A DNA stretch of 64,000 nt from Geobacillus genomosp. 3 (GCF_000445995.2 NC_022080.4:868001-932000); one strand, 5' to 3'; counted from the stretch's first letter, positions 45,966-56,987 are shown. Numbers and translations: made by a program. The notes: a model not told the origin generated them from the sequence alone.

Positions 45966-46646
45966 TTACTTTTTTCCTTTTACTTGCTTAAACGGATTGC
46001 GCCATTCCATTAACACGGCGTGGTTGAGTGATTCTTCATCCTCTAAATAATTGCGGACAATCGCAAGCGGTGTGCGTCCGCAGCGAAGCAAAAACGTAAT
46101 GACCGGATCTTTCAGTTCGCCGGCGACGACTTTATTGATGTACGCTTCCGGCGTCAGTTCGCCCGCATAACGGTGGTAGCCGGGCATGCGCCCGCCGCCG
46201 AGCAGCCGGTCGAGCCCGCGGTGGACGACGACTTCGTACATCGATTGCATGAGCCATTTGCCGAGGCCGAGCTTCCGATACGGCGGGGAAACGCAAATGT
46301 CGACGACATACAGCGTATTGCCGTCCGGGCGATGGTTGCGAATGTAGCCGCTGTCCGTGATTTCTTCCCACGTATGATCGACATGAGCCGGATCAAAATC
46401 GACGATGAGGCCGGTCATGGACCCAACGATGCGTCCGTCAACTTCAACACAAAGCGCTCCTTCCGGAAACAAGGTGATATGGTTGTTCAGCTGCTCCTCA
46501 TTCCACCACAGCTCGGACGGGAACGGGGGCGGAAAGCTTTCTTGCTGCACGCGGATAAGGGCGGAAAAGTCATCTTTCGTATAGTTGCGGATGACCGCCT
46601 TGCACGGAATGTCACCGTCGAAAACGTACAACTGTTTCTCATACAT
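45966..46646 (-). CDS. GNAT-family acetyltransferase, YkwB-like
   Basis: This 226-residue GNAT protein has the CoA loop PPYRKLGLGKWLMQ and early IRNYTKDDFSALIRVQQESFP. Synteny with mcpC and ykwC suggests YkwB. Start ATG 46646 follows AAGGGGGA; the upstream in-frame ATG at 46682 lacks an RBS. The substrate is unknown. Confidence 0.82.
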   Translation of the reverse strand: MYEKQLYVFDGDIPCKAVIRNYTKDDFSALIRVQQESFPPPFPSELWWNEEQLNNHITLFPEGALCVEVDGRIVGSMTGLIVDFDPAHVDHTWEEITDSGYIRNHRPDGNTLYVVDICVSPPYRKLGLGKWLMQSMYEVVVHRGLDRLLGGGRMPGYHRYAGELTPEAYINKVVAGELKDPVITFLLRCGRTPLAIVRNYLEDEESLNHAVLMEWRNPFKQVKGKK

Positions 46647-46727
46647 CGCCAATCGATCCCCCTTAGTTTTTACTCCCATCATAACCGAAAAGGGGAAAAC
46701 GCGGCAAGAAAAGAGAACGGCCGCTGT

Positions 46728-46925
46728 TTAGCGGCCGTAGACGTGCTGTTTGACGTATTCGCTGACCAAGGACTCGATTTGCTGCTCGTCCGGTTTTTCA
46801 CCGGAAAACGAAAATTCGATTTCTTCAATAAATTCACCGTTGCGGTAAACGTGCAGCGCCCCCTTTTGCAGCAAGACGCTGTACTCGATCTCAAACATAT
46901 AGCCTTCGTGTTCGATCGCGCCCAT
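46728..46925 (-). CDS. Small YbxH-like protein (DUF5370)
   Basis: This 65-residue product begins MGAIEHEGYMFEIEYSVLLQ and has an EEIEFSFSG strand and a C-terminal helix. It resembles the DUF5370/YbxH family as I recall it. A CAGGTGA-like RBS precedes the ATG. The function is unknown. Confidence 0.65.
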   Translation of the reverse strand: MGAIEHEGYMFEIEYSVLLQKGALHVYRNGEFIEEIEFSFSGEKPDEQQIESLVSEYVKQHVYGR

Positions 46926-46996
46926 TGTGATTCACCTGCCTATGTTTAATGTCCCACAGGCGCGGCTCTCTATGTATGAATAAGAAGCTCATCCTA

Positions 46997-47025
46997 TAGA
47001 CGCAGGACGATTGTCCTTTTATAAT
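46997..47025 (+). promoter_or_regulatory. Promoter of the mcpC-like gene
   Basis: TAGACG (46997-47002) and TATAAT (47020-47025) are separated by 17 bases, about 45 bases before the start codon. This is sigma-A-like rather than the sigma-D type common for chemotaxis genes. Confidence 0.55.
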
Positions 47026-47070
47026 GGACATGGTTCGACAAAAAGAGGAAATAGAGGGGAGAAATAGCGA

Positions 47071-49047
47071 GTGTTCCGGACATTGCGCAGCAAATTGATC
47101 GTCTTGATGGCTTTATTGTTGATTGTCTCGTTGGCTGCGACGCAACTCGTCGGCGTTATGCAAATGCGGAAAATGGTGGATGCTGATGTGAAGCAACGGG
47201 CGCAAGCAGCGCTTGATGGCCTTCTTGGCGATATTCGCGACAGTTTTCAAAGCGAAGAAAACGGCTTAGTGCAGTTTAGCGAGTCACCGTCGGCCATGCA
47301 AATGGTTCAAGATGAAAAAACGTGGCCGCAGCTCGAGAAACAGTTCCGCACGTTTTTGCGCCTCCATGAAAATGTGCAATTTATTTATATCGGCACGGAG
47401 CGGAAGACGATGCATATTGCGCCGACGGCACAATTCCCGGATGGGTACGATCCGACAAGCCGCCCATGGTACAAGAAAGCGATGGAGCGTCCCGATGAAG
47501 TCGTATGGACCGAGCCGTATGTCGATGCCATTACCGGCAACCATGTTGTGACATTGGCCAAGGCAGTGAGCGAAAACGGACGGATCGCTGCTGTCGTCGG
47601 CATCGATATGACGCTTGATGCGGTAACGAGAATCGTCAATGGGAGCGATGTCGGTTATCACGGCTATCCGGTATTGTATGATGGGAAAGGAATGGCGGTC
47701 GTCCATCCGGAATATAAGGGGAAAAATATGGCTAAAGATGCGACGGTCCGCTATATGCTCGAGCATGAAAAAGGAATGCGCCAATACGAGCAAGACGGTG
47801 AACAGCGAGTCATGTACTTTACAACCGTCCCGGAACTTGGATGGAAGATCGGTGCTGTTTATAAGGAAGACGATTTATCCGCGATGAGCCGTTCGCTCGG
47901 GATGAACATGCTTGTCATTACAGCGATTGCGCTTATTGTGGCGTTTGCTGCCGTTTATTTTTTGGCGCGCTCGATCACCAGACCGATAATGGCGTTGCAA
48001 GGACAAGTGGAAAAAGCAGCAAACGGTGATTTGACCGTGCAAGTGCACACCACCGGCAAAGACGAAATCGGCCGCCTTGCGCATCATTTCAATGAGATGA
48101 TCGATCATATGCGCGCGTTGATCGGCGAAGTGAACCGATCGGTGAACGAATTAGCAGCCTCTGCCGATCATTTAAGCGCCGTCTCGGAAGAAACGATGGC
48201 AACGAGCGAACAAGTGGCGAAAGCGATCGGTGAAATTGCGAAAGGGACAACCGACCAGGCTGGAAGCCTTGATACAATCAATGAGCAGACGTCGGCGCTG
48301 TCCCAGCAAATTGAAGCGGTAACAGGTGCGACAGCCAGCATGGAATCGCTGTCAAACGACACGAAAACGGCCAGTTATGATGGATTGGAGCATTTAAATG
48401 TCCTGCAGCAAAAATCGGAGGAAGCAAAACACGAGCTGTCCGCAGTAGAAAGCGTGATTAGCGACCTCGTGAAAAAAATGGATGAAATTGATGAGGTTAT
48501 TCAGACGATTACCGCTATTTCCGGACAGACGAACTTGCTCGCGTTAAATGCTAGCATTGAGGCGGCGCGCGCCGGCGAGCATGGCAAAGGATTTGCCGTT
48601 GTCGCCGACGAAGTGCGAAAGCTGGCGGAACAATCGGCGAAAGCGACCGAAATGATTCGCACGACGATTGCAGCCATTCAGCAGCAAGCTGGATTGGCCA
48701 TCGAGGCCGTCGGCCGTTCCAAACAGGCGTATAGCGAACAGCGGGAAGCGGTGCATACAACCGGCGACTCGTTTGTGAAAATTACGGGCATGATGGAACA
48801 ATTGACCGACGCGCTCGCGAATATCATGGAAGAAGCGAAGCGGATGAACGGAAGCAAAGATGATGTGATCGGCGCGATGCAAAACATTGCCGCCATCGCC
48901 CAACAATCGGCGGCAGCGGCGGAAGAAGTGGCCGCTTCCGCTGATGACCAGCTACAGGCGTTAGCGACGGTGACCGAATCGGCGGAAACGTTGAGCGAGA
49001 TGAGCCGGCAATTGAAGCAGCTCGTGGAAAAATTCAAGCTATCGTAA
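47071..49047 (+). CDS. Methyl-accepting chemotaxis protein, McpC-like
   Basis: This 658-residue receptor has a membrane helix near residues 8-28, a dCache ligand domain outside the cell ([19 protein letters not shown] region), a second helix near 275-295, a HAMP domain, and an MCP signalling domain with [21 protein letters not shown]. It would sense amino acids or sugars in the medium and control CheA. Gene order with ykwC fits B. subtilis mcpC. GTG 47071 follows GAGGGGAGA. A terminator ends the gene. Confidence 0.9.
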   Translation: MFRTLRSKLIVLMALLLIVSLAATQLVGVMQMRKMVDADVKQRAQAALDGLLGDIRDSFQSEENGLVQFSESPSAMQMVQDEKTWPQLEKQFRTFLRLHENVQFIYIGTERKTMHIAPTAQFPDGYDPTSRPWYKKAMERPDEVVWTEPYVDAITGNHVVTLAKAVSENGRIAAVVGIDMTLDAVTRIVNGSDVGYHGYPVLYDGKGMAVVHPEYKGKNMAKDATVRYMLEHEKGMRQYEQDGEQRVMYFTTVPELGWKIGAVYKEDDLSAMSRSLGMNMLVITAIALIVAFAAVYFLARSITRPIMALQGQVEKAANGDLTVQVHTTGKDEIGRLAHHFNEMIDHMRALIGEVNRSVNELAASADHLSAVSEETMATSEQVAKAIGEIAKGTTDQAGSLDTINEQTSALSQQIEAVTGATASMESLSNDTKTASYDGLEHLNVLQQKSEEAKHELSAVESVISDLVKKMDEIDEVIQTITAISGQTNLLALNASIEAARAGEHGKGFAVVADEVRKLAEQSAKATEMIRTTIAAIQQQAGLAIEAVGRSKQAYSEQREAVHTTGDSFVKITGMMEQLTDALANIMEEAKRMNGSKDDVIGAMQNIAAIAQQSAAAAEEVAASADDQLQALATVTESAETLSEMSRQLKQLVEKFKLS

Positions 49048-49080
49048 AAAAGCGCAGCCGGACAAAGGCTGCGCTTTTTC
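49047..49080 (+). terminator. Terminator of the mcpC-like gene
   Basis: AAAAAGCGCAGCC pairs with GGCTGCGCTTTTT around a seven-base loop. Confidence 0.9.
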
Positions 49081-49251
49081 ATCGGCGCAGCCAGGATTCC
49101 GCCGCCAGTTCACTAATATTTGGGCGGCCGTGCTGAAACAGAGGGGGCTGGCGCAGCCTTCAGAACACGCCCTTTTTCCGCCGCTTTATTATCACCATCT
49201 TTTTTTCTATTCGTACAATGCTAATGAGTTGAATTTTTTTAAGTTTCTGCG

Positions 49252-49300
49252 TCGATTTTAACGGACAATAGTGCTAAAATAAACAGTGAAAACGTTTATA
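49252..49300 (+). promoter_or_regulatory. odhAB promoter region with cre-like site
   Basis: TAAAAT at 49275-49280 may be the -10 with a weak TCGATT at 49252. TGAAAACGTTTATA at 49287-49300 matches the cre consensus except at one base and covers the likely start point, suggesting CcpA repression. The rest of 49086-49415 shows no gene. Confidence 0.5.
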
Positions 49301-49415
49301 CAGTTATTTTGTTGTTCATTCGGGAATAATGGTAGCCAAATGAGGGCGCGGCGTCTTGATAACCGCTGCCATGTTGACCCGAGGAATACGAAAACGAGTT
49401 GGAGGTTTTTTTACG

Positions 49416-52271
49416 ATGGCAAAACAGACGAACTACGCTCAACCGTGGAGCCAGTTTTACGGGCCGAACCTCGGTTATGTCATCGAAATGTACGAACAGT
49501 ATCTCGATGACCCGGACAGCGTCGACCCGGAACTAAAACGACTGTTTGAGCAGTGGGGAGCGCCGGTCGTCGAGGAGCCGGTTTCTCCTGCCGGTAACGA
49601 AGCGGCACAGACGCACCAAACGTTCCGGCTGCCGGAAACACCGACCGTGTTCAGCAAACTTGTCGCCGCTGTCAAACTGGCGGACAGCATTCGCCATTAT
49701 GGGCATCTGGCCGCCGACACGAACCCGATCGTGAAAGAGGAGAAAAAGCTGCGCCGCCTCGAACTTGATGAGTATGATTTAACGGAAGAAGATTTAAAGC
49801 GCATTCCGGTCGCATTTCTTTGTCCGCATGCCCCGGCGCATGTCAAAAACGGCTGGGATGCCATCTTGCACTTGCGCAAAATCTATACCGATAAAATTGC
49901 ATTTGAATTCTCGCAAGTACATAATCTAGAGGAAAGGAATTGGCTCATTCAGCAAATCGAGTCCGGAGCGTACTACCCGAGCTTGGCGAACAAAGAGCGG
50001 GTCGCTTTGTTGCGCCGCCTGACGGAAGTGGAGGGGTTTGAAAAATTCATCCACCGCACATATGTCGGGCAAAAGCGGTTTTCGATTGAAGGGCTTGACG
50101 CTATGGTGCCGCTCCTCGATGAACTTGTTCGCCAGGCGATTGAACATGAGATTGACGCCGTCAACATCGGCATGGCGCACCGCGGCCGGCTGAACGTGCT
50201 CGCCCACGTGCTCGGCAAGCCATATGAAATGATTTTTGCCGAGTTCCAGCATGCAGAAAGCAAAAACTTCATCCCGTCTGAAGGGGCGGTGGCCATCACC
50301 TACGGCTGGACGGGCGACGTGAAATACCATTTAGGAGCGGCGCGCCGCCTGCGCAATAAAAGCGCACACACGATGCGGATCACGCTCGCCAACAACCCGA
50401 GCCATCTTGAAGTCGTCAATCCGGTCGTGCTTGGCTACACGCGTGCCGCGCAAGAGGATCGGACGAAACCGGGCGTGCCGGAACAAAAGACAGATGCTTC
50501 TTTTGCCATTTTAATTCATGGCGATGCCGCCTTCCCGGGGCAGGGCATTGTGGCCGAGACGCTCAACTTAAGCCAGCTGCGCGGCTATACGACCGGCGGG
50601 GCGATTCATATTATCGCCAACAACATGATCGGGTTTACGACGGAGAGCCGCGATTCCCGTTCGACCACATATGCCTCCGATATGGCGAAAGGGTTTGAAG
50701 TGCCGGTCGTGCACGTCAATGCCGATGACCCGGAGGCTTGTTTGGCGGCGGCAAGCTTGGCGTTTGCGTATCGCCAGCGGTTTAAAAAAGATTTTGTCAT
50801 CGACTTGATCGGATATCGCCGCTTCGGCCATAACGAAATGGATGAACCGATGGCGACGAACCCGATCATGTACAGCATCATTCACCGGCATCCGACCGTG
50901 CGTCAGCTGTATGCGCAAAAATTAATTGAAAAAGGGATCATCGCCGAGCGGGAAACGGCGGAAATGGAGCAAGAGGTGGCGGAACGGCTGAAAATTGCCT
51001 ATGAACGGGTGCCGAAAAACGAAGAGGAACTCGATTTCATTATGGATCCGCCGAAACCGGTCGTCGACCGGCTCCCGGAAGTGAAAACAAGTGTGGCGAA
51101 AGATGTGCTTCATCGCATCAATGAGGAGCTGCTCGAGTTCCCGGCCGACTTCCATGTCTTTAATAAGCTCGAGCGCATTTTAAAACGGCGCAGCGGCGTG
51201 TTTGAACAAAACGGCAAAATCGACTGGGCGCATGCGGAAACGTTGGCGTTTGCTACGATTTTGCAAGACGGTGTGCCGATCCGTCTCACCGGCCAAGATT
51301 CGCAGCGCGGCACGTTTGCACAGCGCCATCTAGTGCTGCACGATGTGAAAACCGGGAAAGAGTATGTTCCGCTTCATCACATCAGCGGTGCGAAAGCTTC
51401 ATTTGTCGTTTACAACAGCCCGCTGACGGAAGCGGCCGTGCTCGGTTATGAATACGGCTACAACGTGTACGCACCGGAAACGCTCGTGCTTTGGGAGGCG
51501 CAGTTTGGCGATTTTGCCAACATGGCGCAAGCAATATTTGACCAGTTTATCTCTTCGGGCCGAGCGAAATGGGGGCAAAAGTCCGGGCTGGTCATGCTTC
51601 TGCCGCACGGCTATGAAGGGCAAGGTCCGGAACATTCGAGCGGCCGTGTCGAGCGGTTTTTACAGCTCGCAGCGGAAAACAACTGGACGGTTGCCAACTT
51701 GTCGACGGCGGCACAATATTTCCACATTTTGCGCCGACAAGCGGCGTTGCTGAAAAAAGAAGAAGTGCGCCCGCTCGTCTTAATGACGCCGAAAAGCTTG
51801 CTTCGCCATCCGCTGGCGGCATCCGACGCTGATGCGCTTGCCAACGGCACATTCTCACCAGTGCTCGAGCAGCCGGGATTAGGGACCGACGCCAACAAGG
51901 TTGAGCGGATCGTATTTGGCACCGGCAAACTGATGATTGATGTAGCGGAACAAATCGGCAAAACGGACGGGCTTGACTGGCTGCACGTCGTGCGCGTCGA
52001 AGAGCTGTATCCATTCCCGGAAGAAGCGGTGAGAGACATCATCGCCCGCTATCCGAACGTGAAAGAACTTGTCTGGGTGCAGGAAGAACCGAAAAACATG
52101 GGCGCGTGGACGTATATGGAACCGCGCCTGCGGGCTGTCGTTCCGGAAGGCGTCGACGTCAGCTACATCGGGCGGCGCCGGCGGGCGAGCCCGGCGGAAG
52201 GCGATCCGGTCGTCCACCGGAAAGAGCAGGAGCGCATTATTCGCTGTGCATTAACGAAACATGAACGATGA
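49416..52271 (+). CDS. odhA: 2-oxoglutarate dehydrogenase E1
   Basis: E1 decarboxylates 2-oxoglutarate with thiamine diphosphate in the TCA cycle. This 951-residue protein has the E1-typical N-terminal segment ([20 protein letters not shown]), [14 protein letters not shown], the ThDP site GDAAFPGQG and the later [11 protein letters not shown] 49416 follows GGAGG; the open frame upstream from 49356 lacks an RBS. The stop precedes odhB by 29 bases. Confidence 0.97.
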   Translation: MAKQTNYAQPWSQFYGPNLGYVIEMYEQYLDDPDSVDPELKRLFEQWGAPVVEEPVSPAGNEAAQTHQTFRLPETPTVFSKLVAAVKLADSIRHYGHLAADTNPIVKEEKKLRRLELDEYDLTEEDLKRIPVAFLCPHAPAHVKNGWDAILHLRKIYTDKIAFEFSQVHNLEERNWLIQQIESGAYYPSLANKERVALLRRLTEVEGFEKFIHRTYVGQKRFSIEGLDAMVPLLDELVRQAIEHEIDAVNIGMAHRGRLNVLAHVLGKPYEMIFAEFQHAESKNFIPSEGAVAITYGWTGDVKYHLGAARRLRNKSAHTMRITLANNPSHLEVVNPVVLGYTRAAQEDRTKPGVPEQKTDASFAILIHGDAAFPGQGIVAETLNLSQLRGYTTGGAIHIIANNMIGFTTESRDSRSTTYASDMAKGFEVPVVHVNADDPEACLAAASLAFAYRQRFKKDFVIDLIGYRRFGHNEMDEPMATNPIMYSIIHRHPTVRQLYAQKLIEKGIIAERETAEMEQEVAERLKIAYERVPKNEEELDFIMDPPKPVVDRLPEVKTSVAKDVLHRINEELLEFPADFHVFNKLERILKRRSGVFEQNGKIDWAHAETLAFATILQDGVPIRLTGQDSQRGTFAQRHLVLHDVKTGKEYVPLHHISGAKASFVVYNSPLTEAAVLGYEYGYNVYAPETLVLWEAQFGDFANMAQAIFDQFISSGRAKWGQKSGLVMLLPHGYEGQGPEHSSGRVERFLQLAAENNWTVANLSTAAQYFHILRRQAALLKKEEVRPLVLMTPKSLLRHPLAASDADALANGTFSPVLEQPGLGTDANKVERIVFGTGKLMIDVAEQIGKTDGLDWLHVVRVEELYPFPEEAVRDIIARYPNVKELVWVQEEPKNMGAWTYMEPRLRAVVPEGVDVSYIGRRRRASPAEGDPVVHRKEQERIIRCALTKHER

Positions 52272-52300
52272 TTACGGAAACGTTTGAGGAGGGCATCAAC

Positions 52301-53572
52301 GTGGCTGAGATCAAAGTCCCGGAACTAGCAGAGTCCATCACCGAAGGCACCATCGCTCAATGGTTGAAAAAGCCGGGCGACTATGTGGAAAAAGGCGAGT
52401 CGGTTTGTGAGTTGGAAACGGATAAAGTGAACGTCGAAATTATGGCGGAAGAGTCGGGCGTTTTGCAACAGTTGCTGGCGAATGAAGGCGATACCGTTGC
52501 GGTCGGCCAGGCGATCGCCATCATCGGCGCGGGGGCGGCGTCGGCTCCGGCTGCTCCGGAAGCGGCTCCGCAGCCGGTTGATGAAACGGAAACGGTCATG
52601 CCGGCTGACCGCGCCGAGCAGCAAACACCGCAACCGGTCGCGGTTGCCCAGGCGCCGGGCCAACGCCCGGTCGCCTCTCCGGCCGCCCGGAAAATGGCGC
52701 GCGAAAAAGGGATCGACTTGACGCAAGTGCCGACCGTTGATCCGTTAGGGCGCGTCCGGAAACAAGACGTCGCTTCGTTTGCCGCCCAGCCGGCTGCTCC
52801 GCAACCGGCCCCAACGGCCGCTCCGGTTTCTGGGCCAGCGCCGGCTCCTGTTCCGGCAGCCGAAAGCGGCAAACCGGTGATCCGTGAAAAAATGTCGCGC
52901 CGCCGGCAAACGATCGCCAAACGGCTGCTTGAAGTTTCGCAATCGACCGCGATGTTGACGACGTTCAACGAAATCGACATGTCAGCCGTCATGGAGTTGC
53001 GCAAACGGAAAAAAGACAAGTTTTTTGAACAGCATGACGTCCGTCTCGGCTTTATGTCGTTTTTCGTCAAGGCGGCCGTGGCGGCGCTGAAAAAATATCC
53101 GTACGTCAACGCTGAGATTCAAGGTGATGAAATTTTACTAAAAAAATATTATGACATCGGTGTGGCTGTTTCGACCGACGAAGGGCTTGTCGTCCCGGTT
53201 GTGCGTGACTGCGACCGGAAAAACTTTGCCGAAATTGAGCGCGACATTGCCGAATTGGCCGCAAAAGCGCGGAGCAACAAACTGTCGCTTGCCGATTTGC
53301 AGGGCGGCACGTTTACGATCACGAACGGCGGCGTCTTCGGCTCGCTCTTGTCGACACCGCTTCTCAACGGACCGCAAGTCGGCATTTTAGGCATGCATTC
53401 GATCAAACTGCGCCCGGTCGCCATCGATGAAGAGCGGATCGAAAACCGCCCGATGATGTACGTCGCCTTGTCGTACGATCATCGCATCATCGACGGCAAA
53501 GAGGCAGTCGGGTTCTTGAAAACGGTGAAAGACTTGATCGAAAATCCGGAAGATTTGTTGCTTGAAAGTTAA
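52301..53572 (+). CDS. odhB: 2-oxoglutarate dehydrogenase E2 (dihydrolipoyl succinyltransferase)
   Basis: E2 transfers succinyl groups from lipoate to CoA. The 423-residue protein has a lipoyl domain with K42 in ETDKVNVE, a Pro/Ala linker, a peripheral-subunit-binding domain ([16 protein letters not shown]) and the acyltransferase core with [15 protein letters not shown] 52301 with GGAGGGC upstream gives the family start, rather than ATG 52268 overlapping odhA. No E3 gene follows, as usual in bacilli. Confidence 0.96.
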   Translation: MAEIKVPELAESITEGTIAQWLKKPGDYVEKGESVCELETDKVNVEIMAEESGVLQQLLANEGDTVAVGQAIAIIGAGAASAPAAPEAAPQPVDETETVMPADRAEQQTPQPVAVAQAPGQRPVASPAARKMAREKGIDLTQVPTVDPLGRVRKQDVASFAAQPAAPQPAPTAAPVSGPAPAPVPAAESGKPVIREKMSRRRQTIAKRLLEVSQSTAMLTTFNEIDMSAVMELRKRKKDKFFEQHDVRLGFMSFFVKAAVAALKKYPYVNAEIQGDEILLKKYYDIGVAVSTDEGLVVPVVRDCDRKNFAEIERDIAELAAKARSNKLSLADLQGGTFTITNGGVFGSLLSTPLLNGPQVGILGMHSIKLRPVAIDEERIENRPMMYVALSYDHRIIDGKEAVGFLKTVKDLIENPEDLLLES

Positions 53573-53582
53573 TACCGAAAAC

Positions 53583-53614
53583 AGAGGAGCCGCAGTGTGC
53601 GGCCCCTCTTTTTT
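53583..53614 (+). terminator. Terminator of odhAB
   Basis: AGAGGAGCCGCA pairs with TGCGGCCCCTCT (one mismatch) and runs into T6. Confidence 0.9.
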
Positions 53615-53639
53615 ATCGGCCAAATGCCACAGCGAGGTG

Positions 53640-55360
53640 AATGAACTTTTCTGTTTTACGGAAAACTACCGGCAAAAAGGAGCATTCCCGTTAGGAGCTT
53701 TTCCGGGGACTTGATCAAAAAAAGCCCTCTTGGTATGATGCAGGGGTGCCAAACAATACCTACCATCATGCCAAGGAGGACTTCAGATGAATTGTACACA
53801 AAATCAGAAAATCAATCAAGTCACGGAACACACATTGGTCGTGGGCATCGATATCGCGAAACGAACCCACTACGCCTGCTTCGTGGATGACCGGGGGCGC
53901 GTGCTTCGCAAGTCGTTCCCGATCTTCCAGTCGAAAGAGGGGTTTCAACAGCTGTATGAAGCGATTCAGGAGGGGAGGAAAGCGTTCGGGAAGTCACAGG
54001 TGATCGTCGCTGTGGAGCCGACCGGGCACTACTGGTTGAACCTGGCCTACTTCCTCGAGGAAAACGGGATCCCGCTGGTCATGGTCAACCCGGCGCATGT
54101 GTGCCGGTCGAAAGAACTCGATGACAACCTGCCGACGAAACACGACGCCAAAGACGCCCTGGTCATCGCCAGGCTGGCGAAAGACGGGCGATTCCTCGTC
54201 CCCCGGCTGCTGCACGAGATCGAAGCGGATTTGCGCGTCGGGAGCACGCTCAAAGAGAAGCTCCGGAAGGAACAGGCGGCGGTGAAAAACGCGATCATCC
54301 GTTGGACGGATCGGTATTTTCCAGAGTTTTGGACCGTGTTTCGCGACCTGGGGAAAACAGCGCTGGCGGTGCTGGAGTGGACGCCGCTTCCGGCCGATAT
54401 GGCGGGTCGGACCGCCGAGGAGCTTCTGGAGGCGTACCGGCAAAGCGAAGGGCTGAAATGCCCGCAGAAAGCGAAAATTCAGGCGTTGATCGACGCCGCG
54501 AAGGGCTCGATTGGGGTGACGGAAGGGACGACGATGGCCCGGTTTGAGATCGCCGCGCTCGTCCGCCAATACCGCCAGTTCGAGGCCGAAATCGCAGCGT
54601 TGGACGCCGAGTTGAAGGCATTGGTTCAAACAACGATGGAGTATCAATGGCTGAAAACGGTCGACGGGTTGGGAGATGCCACGATCATCGATCTGCTGGC
54701 GGAGATCGGCAGTTTTGCCCACTATCGGGACCCGCGTCAATTGGTGAAGTTGGCGGGCCTGACGCTCAAGGAGAACTCCTCCGGCCAGCGCAAAGGGCAA
54801 AAGCACATCTCGAAGCGGGGACGGAAACGGCTGCGATCGGTGCTGTTTCGGGCGGTGATTCCGCTGATCCGGCACAATGAGGCGTTTCGCGAGCTGCATG
54901 AGTACTATACGACCCGGCCCGTCAACCCGCTGACCGGAAAGCAGTCCATCGTCGCGTTATGCCGAAAGCTGTTGAATGTGCTGTTTGCGATTTGCACGAA
55001 GAAACAAGCGTTTGACGCGGAGCGAATGAGGCAGGACGTCTTGTCCCATGTTCCACACCGGGCGGCCTAAGGCCTCCCCCCACGAACGGAAGAAGTGTTG
55101 GACAACAGGATGACACCGGAGAAGCTGGCGTGATCTCATCCATTCGACCTCGAGTCCCGAAAGGAGCTTGGCCGGCCTCCGCCTGATGACGAGACCGAAC
55201 GAGGGAATGTTGGCGCAAAGACGCCCGGAGACATGGGAGGGTTCGTCCTCATCAGCGATGCGGAGATCCAAGGGTGCATCGAATACACTTCCTCCCACGT
55301 CAGGAAAATGGATCCAGGCGTGGCCGCGAAGCGCACCCTAGGTCTGTAAGATATCCACAA
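53640..55360 (+). mobile_element. IS110-family insertion sequence, ends approximate
   Basis: The transposase gene is flanked by about 150 bases of noncoding DNA on the left and about 290 on the right that belong to no neighbouring gene. IS110-family elements lack clear terminal inverted repeats and need a structured noncoding RNA from one end for target choice. A stem pairing GGTATGATG (53732-53740) with CATCATGCC (53764-53772) lies just before the gene. Exact ends cannot be placed without another copy. Confidence 0.6.
53787..55070 (+). CDS. IS110-family transposase
   Basis: This 427-residue DEDD transposase has an N-terminal RuvC-like domain (VVGIDIAKRTHYACFVD, AVEPTGHYW, DAKDALVIARLA) and the C-terminal transposase_20 domain with the HhH-like LKTVDGLGDATIIDLLAEIG and the Ser region NSSGQRKGQKHISKRG. 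It catalyses recombination of the circular element. ATG 53787 follows AAGGAGGAC. The reading frame is intact, so it may be active. It sits between the odhAB terminator and a small gene, where no gene is broken. Confidence 0.95.
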   Translation: MNCTQNQKINQVTEHTLVVGIDIAKRTHYACFVDDRGRVLRKSFPIFQSKEGFQQLYEAIQEGRKAFGKSQVIVAVEPTGHYWLNLAYFLEENGIPLVMVNPAHVCRSKELDDNLPTKHDAKDALVIARLAKDGRFLVPRLLHEIEADLRVGSTLKEKLRKEQAAVKNAIIRWTDRYFPEFWTVFRDLGKTALAVLEWTPLPADMAGRTAEELLEAYRQSEGLKCPQKAKIQALIDAAKGSIGVTEGTTMARFEIAALVRQYRQFEAEIAALDAELKALVQTTMEYQWLKTVDGLGDATIIDLLAEIGSFAHYRDPRQLVKLAGLTLKENSSGQRKGQKHISKRGRKRLRSVLFRAVIPLIRHNEAFRELHEYYTTRPVNPLTGKQSIVALCRKLLNVLFAICTKKQAFDAERMRQDVLSHVPHRAA

Positions 55361-55464
55361 AATTGAAAAAGGATGTAAGGGATTTTGTCGAAAAATATTT
55401 TTTCGGCACCCCTGAGAGGCCGAAAAGCCTTGATATATCAACATTTCTAGAGGGAGGGGATCAT

Positions 55465-55686
55465 ATGCCAGAGCGCGGACGAAACGACCATCCGCATGAA
55501 TTTTATCGCGACGGTGTCCGTGAAAGCATCATCAATGATGCAACCGCCGACGGCGCCAAGGCGATCGGGGTACGAAGCGATGCCGATCCGCTGCAGGCGG
55601 CCAACCCCGGCCCATTCCACGTTGACCGCCTTGAGGTGGAAGAAGAGCTGAAACGATTTCGATCGTTAATGGAAGGGAAAAAGTGA
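55465..55686 (+). CDS. Small hydrophilic protein, 73 residues
   Basis: The product, MPERGRNDHPHEFYRDGVRE and onwards, is charged and not recognised. GAGGGAGGGG precedes the ATG and a terminator follows, which supports a real gene. Composition with Asp, Arg and Glu suggests a soluble, perhaps spore-related protein. It lies next to the right end of the IS110 element; whether the insertion removed its promoter is unclear. Confidence 0.6.
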   Translation: MPERGRNDHPHEFYRDGVRESIINDATADGAKAIGVRSDADPLQAANPGPFHVDRLEVEEELKRFRSLMEGKK

Positions 55687-55708
55687 TTCGCGAGGCGAAT
55701 CGCTTTTT
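55678..55708 (+). terminator. Terminator of the small gene
   Basis: AAAAAGTGATTCGC pairs with GCGAATCGCTTTTT around a three-base loop. Confidence 0.85.
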
Positions 55709-55788
55709 CATGAAGCGGGAAAGAAGGAAAATGGCGAACAAACGCGAATAATGTTACTTGTTATGACTATTTTTTCGGGGGGATTATA

Positions 55789-56574
55789 ATGGAGTTCGGA
55801 TTGGCTGGGAAAACGGCGCTGGTCGCTGCCTCAAGCCAAGGGCTCGGCAAGGCGATTGCCCGGGCGCTTGTGCTTGAAGGAGCAAACGTGATGATTACAA
55901 GCCGGAATGAGGAAAAGCTGCAGGAAGTCGCTGAGGAACTTAGCCGTTTACATAAGGGGCGCGTCGCTTATGCGCGCACTGATGTGACGAAGGCGGATGA
56001 CATCCGTCAGCTTGTTGCGAAAACGGTGGAGACGTTCGGAACGATCGATTTGCTTGTCAACAACGCCGGCGGTCCTCCGGCGGGAACGTTCGAAACCGTA
56101 GGCGACGAGGACTGGCAATACGCGTTTGAACTTAACTTGCTCAGCTATATTCGCTTAATCCGTGAAGCGCTGCCATATTTAAAGAAAAACGGCGGCAAAA
56201 TTGTCAACATCGCTTCGTCGTCAATCAAAGAACCGATTCCGGGGCTCATCTTGTCCAACACGTTCCGCACCGGGATTGTCGGACTGACGAAAACGCTCGC
56301 AGCCGAGTTCGCCCCTGACAACATTTTGATTAACACCGTCGCTCCCGGACGGATCGCGACGGAACGGGTGGCCTTTTTAGATAAGGTGAACGCTGAAAAG
56401 CTTGGCATTACGAAAGAAGAAATGGAAGCGCGCATGAGAAGCGCCATTCCGCTCGGCCGTTACGGGACACCCGAAGAGTTTGCCAACGTTGTCGTCTTTT
56501 TGCTGTCGGAGGCAAACTCGTATGTCACTGGGCAGTCGTTGATCGTCGATGGCGGCATGGTGAAGGCGATTTAA
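55789..56574 (+). CDS. SDR-family protein lacking the YxxxK motif
   Basis: This 261-residue SDR has an altered cofactor loop (AASSQGLGKAI), NNAGGPPAG, catalytic-type Ser in IASSSIKEP, and NTVAPGRIATERV. The place where YxxxK stands in active SDRs reads LSNTFRTG, so both Tyr and Lys are replaced. Similar divergent proteins exist among Bacillaceae 3-oxoacyl reductase homologues. Either it uses other residues or has lost reductase activity. The ATG follows GGGGGG at a distance of about eight bases. The partner is unknown. Confidence 0.82.
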   Translation: MEFGLAGKTALVAASSQGLGKAIARALVLEGANVMITSRNEEKLQEVAEELSRLHKGRVAYARTDVTKADDIRQLVAKTVETFGTIDLLVNNAGGPPAGTFETVGDEDWQYAFELNLLSYIRLIREALPYLKKNGGKIVNIASSSIKEPIPGLILSNTFRTGIVGLTKTLAAEFAPDNILINTVAPGRIATERVAFLDKVNAEKLGITKEEMEARMRSAIPLGRYGTPEEFANVVVFLLSEANSYVTGQSLIVDGGMVKAI

Positions 56575-56587
56575 CGGATTTCCGAAA

Positions 56588-56816
56588 GAAGTCTCCCATC
56601 CGCAAGGAATGTGCAGGGCGCAGCCCAATGAGTAGGTGGGAGATGAATGTCGGTTGGCTTTATGAACAACAAGGGAATGAGACAGTTAGGCGTATTCTAA
56701 CATCTACTACAACCGTGGGGCACACGGGGATTGCTCGGTCAACTTCCCATCATGAGATGGGATTACCCGAGAAGCCCCCACCGCTAAGCGAAGCGTAGGT
56801 AGTGGGAGTATGTCAC
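56588..56816 (+). mobile_element. IS200/IS605-like remnant, copy 2
   Basis: This 229-base noncoding segment begins GAAGTCTCCCAT and ends with a GCCCCCACCGC / GGTAGTGGG-type pairing and TGTCAC, and shares long blocks with copy 1 (ATCATGAGATGGGATTACCC, AAGCCCCC, GGGAGATGAAT). It lies between an SDR gene and ykwC and contains no transposase. Copy 2 has about 50 bases more in its left half than copy 1. The structured right half looks like an omega-RNA region of TnpB elements. Confidence 0.5.
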
Positions 56817-56987
56817 AAAGGTCATGATCCATGATCTAGCGTCAACACAGGCTGCAGGAAGTGTTGGTCAAAAAAAGAGGCTTTTCCAGTCCGGCATTCG
56901 GCCGTTTTAGGGAACGGTCAGGTGACGGGAAACAGTGATTTTCGCCAACCATTTAGATATAAAAACGGACAGAAGGGGAGGGGCAGC

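Noticed and set aside
53994..54899. 301-codon minus-strand frame in the IS110 transposase
   Set aside because: Antisense shadow in a G+C-rich transposase gene.
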